Origin: Sporosarcina ureae DSM 2281
Lineage (GTDB): Bacteria; Bacillota; Bacilli; Bacillales_A; Planococcaceae
DNA length: 64,000 nucleotides
Direction of reading: 5' to 3'
NCBI RefSeq assembly: GCF_000425545.1
Contig: NZ_AUDQ01000002.1
Location: forward strand, 1 to 64,000
Position numbers and translations under genes: made by a program. Under the pieces are notes generated by a model that was not told the origin of the DNA, made no database searches, and saw only the letters and a program-made list of their open reading frames with translations. Positions 62,589 to 64,000 of the stretch are shown here, piece by piece (positions within the stretch are counted from its first letter, which is position 1; each line of letters opens with the position of its first letter).

Positions 62589-63023
62589 CTACCTGCATGG
62601 GTTCTTGGAATGGCAACATCCTAGGGTCTTGATTTGTGAAATCTTGTCGATTGGTAAAATCAAAGTATTACCGATTGGATGATCTACTTTCTTTCGTTTC
62701 TTTCCTTTTTTATCAGCAGTACAACCACAGTCTGCGGGCAATTCGCCTGGTTTCCCGTTCACGAATATCTCGACAAAGTTAGAGCCGACAAAAGTAATAG
62801 TACCCTTTACAATTTCTTCTTCCATTTGGAACTCCACCTCACAACAAACCATTTGGCGCAAACGGAAGTTAAGACCGTCTTGCAAACCGCCTAAACGGAC
62901 CATGAAGCACGGATTACATAAGTCTTTTCTACAACGGGTACAGTATTTGGCACCACATTTTTTTTTGGGGCACTTCTGACAGTAATTGTGTTCTCCACAT
63001 TTACAATGATTTTCTTTTTTCAA
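62589..63023 (-). CDS. Cysteine-rich protein with one Mnx-type barrel module
   Basis: About 144 residues. The N-terminal 45 are packed with cysteines (CKCGEHNYCQKCPKKKCG, CTRCRKDLCNPCF), like a metal- or coat-crosslinking segment. The rest reads as the same small barrel (CCEVEFQMEEEIVKGTITFV, LILPIDKISQIKTLGCC). The TTG at 63023 is eight bases from GGGAGGTGA and is preferred over the GTG at 63032. A CATATACTA sequence upstream suggests sigma-K control. A coat or exosporium role is inference. Confidence 0.7.
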   Translation of the reverse strand: MKKENHCKCGEHNYCQKCPKKKCGAKYCTRCRKDLCNPCFMVRLGGLQDGLNFRLRQMVCCEVEFQMEEEIVKGTITFVGSNFVEIFVNGKPGELPADCGCTADKKGKKRKKVDHPIGNTLILPIDKISQIKTLGCCHSKNPCR

Positions 63024-63048
63024 AGCATTCACCTCCCACCGCTCTTTG

Positions 63049-63057
63049 TAGTATATG
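63049..63057 (-). promoter_or_regulatory. Sigma-K-like -10 box of the Cys-rich gene
   Basis: CATATACTA on the minus strand fits CATAnnnTA exactly, differing from the mnxA box (CATATGCTA) by one base. The AC of the -35 is not at the expected distance, so support is partial. Confidence 0.4.
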
Positions 63058-63146
63058 AATATCTGATGCTTGGGAGATGATGTAACAACCTAATGAAGTT
63101 GTATTATCTAAAAATTGACTGATTAAAATATATAGTGGATGTATTT

Positions 63147-63234
63147 CGACTAACCAGCCACACACTTCCTTTTCAATTATAAGGCTAAGCGTACAAAAAG
63201 AGAGTCAAGTTCGCATGATATTTGTGTGGAGTAA
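63147..63234. repeat. Right, degenerate copy of the direct repeat flanking the mnx region
   Basis: Shares the exact 19-mer TTCGCATGATATTTGTGTG (63210-63228) with the left copy, and about three-quarters of the bases around the SEC-C start (CACTTCC; CGACTAACCA versus CGTCCAACCA). The SEC-C start codon is destroyed here. It lies between the Cys-rich gene and the ptsI terminator. Confidence 0.75.
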
Positions 63235-63251
63235 CAATGTTGGAGAAATTA

Positions 63252-63289
63252 AAAACCACTCTTTGAATCATCTAGATTCAGAGAGTGGT
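63252..63289 (-). terminator. Terminator of ptsI
   Basis: A 15-bp stem ACCACTCTTTGAATC/GATTCAGAGAGTGGT (one G-T pair) followed by Ts on the minus strand. Confidence 0.9.
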
Positions 63290-63302
63290 CCATTACGTAG
63301 TA

Positions 63303-64000
63303 TTAGCTATCCAAACTCTTGATGAATTGCAATACTTCATCCGCGGTAGATAGGGAAAGAATATGATCTATCTGATTTTCTAAGGTGGCCTTAGATAGTT
63401 TCTGGATTTGTGAACGTGCACGAAGTATCGAGGATGCACTCATGGAAAACTCATCCAATCCCATCCCGAGTAGTATAGGAATTGCCGTTTCGTCACGAGC
63501 CATTTCTCCACACATTCCTACCATCTTACCTTCTTTATGAGCTGCATCGATAATCATTTTTATAAAGCGTAAAATAGATGGATTATATGGCTGGTAGAGG
63601 TACGAAACGTGTTCATTCATCCGATCAGCAGCCATCGTATATTGAATTAAATCATTTGAACCAATTGAGAAGAAATCTACTTCCTTTGCAAATATGTCAG
63701 CCAATATAGCTACAGCTGGCGTTTCAACCATAATTCCGAGTTGAATCGTCTCGTTCACGTCAATTTTTTCACTGATGAGTTGTTGCTTTACATCTAAGAA
63801 TATTTCTTTTGCTTGCCTGAATTCATCAATCGTTGTGATCATCGGAAACATGATCCGCAAGTTTCCATATATACTGGCACGCAATAAAGCGCGTAACTGT
63901 GTTCTGAACATCTCTTCGTGATCGAGACATAGACGGATAGCACGTAGCCCTAAGAATGGATTGGCTTCATGCGGAAGCTGTAAGTAAGGTAATTCTTTGT
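63303..64000 (-). CDS. ptsI: Phosphoenolpyruvate-protein phosphotransferase (Enzyme I), 3' part
   Basis: Carboxy-terminal 232 residues of Enzyme I; the 5' part is beyond the window edge. The frame stays open to base 64000, with [14 protein letters not shown] before the internal Met at 63911, so that Met is not the start. PEP-binding barrel motifs are visible: [25 protein letters not shown] and the active-site Cys in [11 protein letters not shown]. It passes phosphate from PEP to HPr. ptsH should lie upstream, outside the window. Confidence 0.95.
   Translation of the reverse strand, partial: KELPYLQLPHEANPFLGLRAIRLCLDHEEMFRTQLRALLRASIYGNLRIMFPMITTIDEFRQAKEIFLDVKQQLISEKIDVNETIQLGIMVETPAVAILADIFAKEVDFFSIGSNDLIQYTMAADRMNEHVSYLYQPYNPSILRFIKMIIDAAHKEGKMVGMCGEMARDETAIPILLGMGLDEFSMSASSILRARSQIQKLSKATLENQIDHILSLSTADEVLQFIKSLDS

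Overview
The window reads as chromosome of an aerobic, endospore-forming Bacillales, most like Planococcaceae/Sporosarcina. That placement is inference from gene content: sporulation genes (a YhcQ-type coat-F protein, a SleL-type cortex hydrolase), Firmicutes riboswitches and a T-box, frequent TTG/GTG starts behind strong Shine-Dalgarno (SD) sequences, a HisZ-dependent histidine operon, and a spore-type manganese oxidase operon. No tRNA, rRNA, CRISPR array or prophage was seen.

Layout. 1-290: cut-off, apparently frameshifted end of an IS3-type element. 0.3-3.5 kb: glycine betaine ABC transporter (opuAC-AB-AA, minus strand) with a hairpin after the binding-protein gene. 4.1-5 kb: ctaB. 5.1-8.2 kb: a three-gene operon (M20 deacylase, GNAT acyltransferase, N-acylamino acid racemase) matching the known D- to L-amino acid conversion pathway. 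8.3-12 kb: FMN riboswitch and ribD-ribE-ribBA-ribH. 12.2-14.8 kb: metE under a cobalamin riboswitch. 15-32 kb: central metabolism, stress and spore genes, including glcB, a chemoreceptor, serA behind a serine-type T-box, metA behind a SAM-I riboswitch, an AbrB-like regulator, yhcQ and sleL. 32.5-35.2 kb: gdhA and argG (no argH follows). 36-44 kb: hisJ divergent from hisZ-G-D-B-[element]-A-F-IE-C. hisH is absent from its usual place, where a 193-bp GC-rich dispersed element sits. 44.3-47 kb: a cyclic 2,3-diphosphoglycerate synthetase-like protein and an RlmN-family methylase. 47-51 kb: a copper-related group (Sco lipoprotein plus two-component system, divergent from a YtkA-domain lipoprotein, with a perfect 10-bp inverted repeat between them). 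52-55 kb: orphan MetQ, YfkAB and a SEC-C protein.

The most striking region is 55.3-63.0 kb. Seven co-directional genes match, in order and type, the mnxA-G operon known from marine Bacillus spores. It ends in a 1213-residue six-domain multicopper oxidase, the Mn(II)-oxidizing MnxG type. The operon continues into an extra MnxD-like gene and faces a convergent cysteine-rich gene. MnxD, MnxE, MnxF and both extra proteins appear to share one small beta-barrel module. A sigma-K-like promoter precedes mnxA. An approximately 90-bp imperfect direct repeat, including the promoter and start of the SEC-C gene, brackets the whole unit, suggesting insertion between the SEC-C gene and ptsI. The window ends inside ptsI.

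How it fits together: most of the first 44 kb is anabolism controlled by RNA sensors (FMN, cobalamin, serine tRNA, SAM). The latter part concerns copper and electron-transfer proteins and the spore surface.
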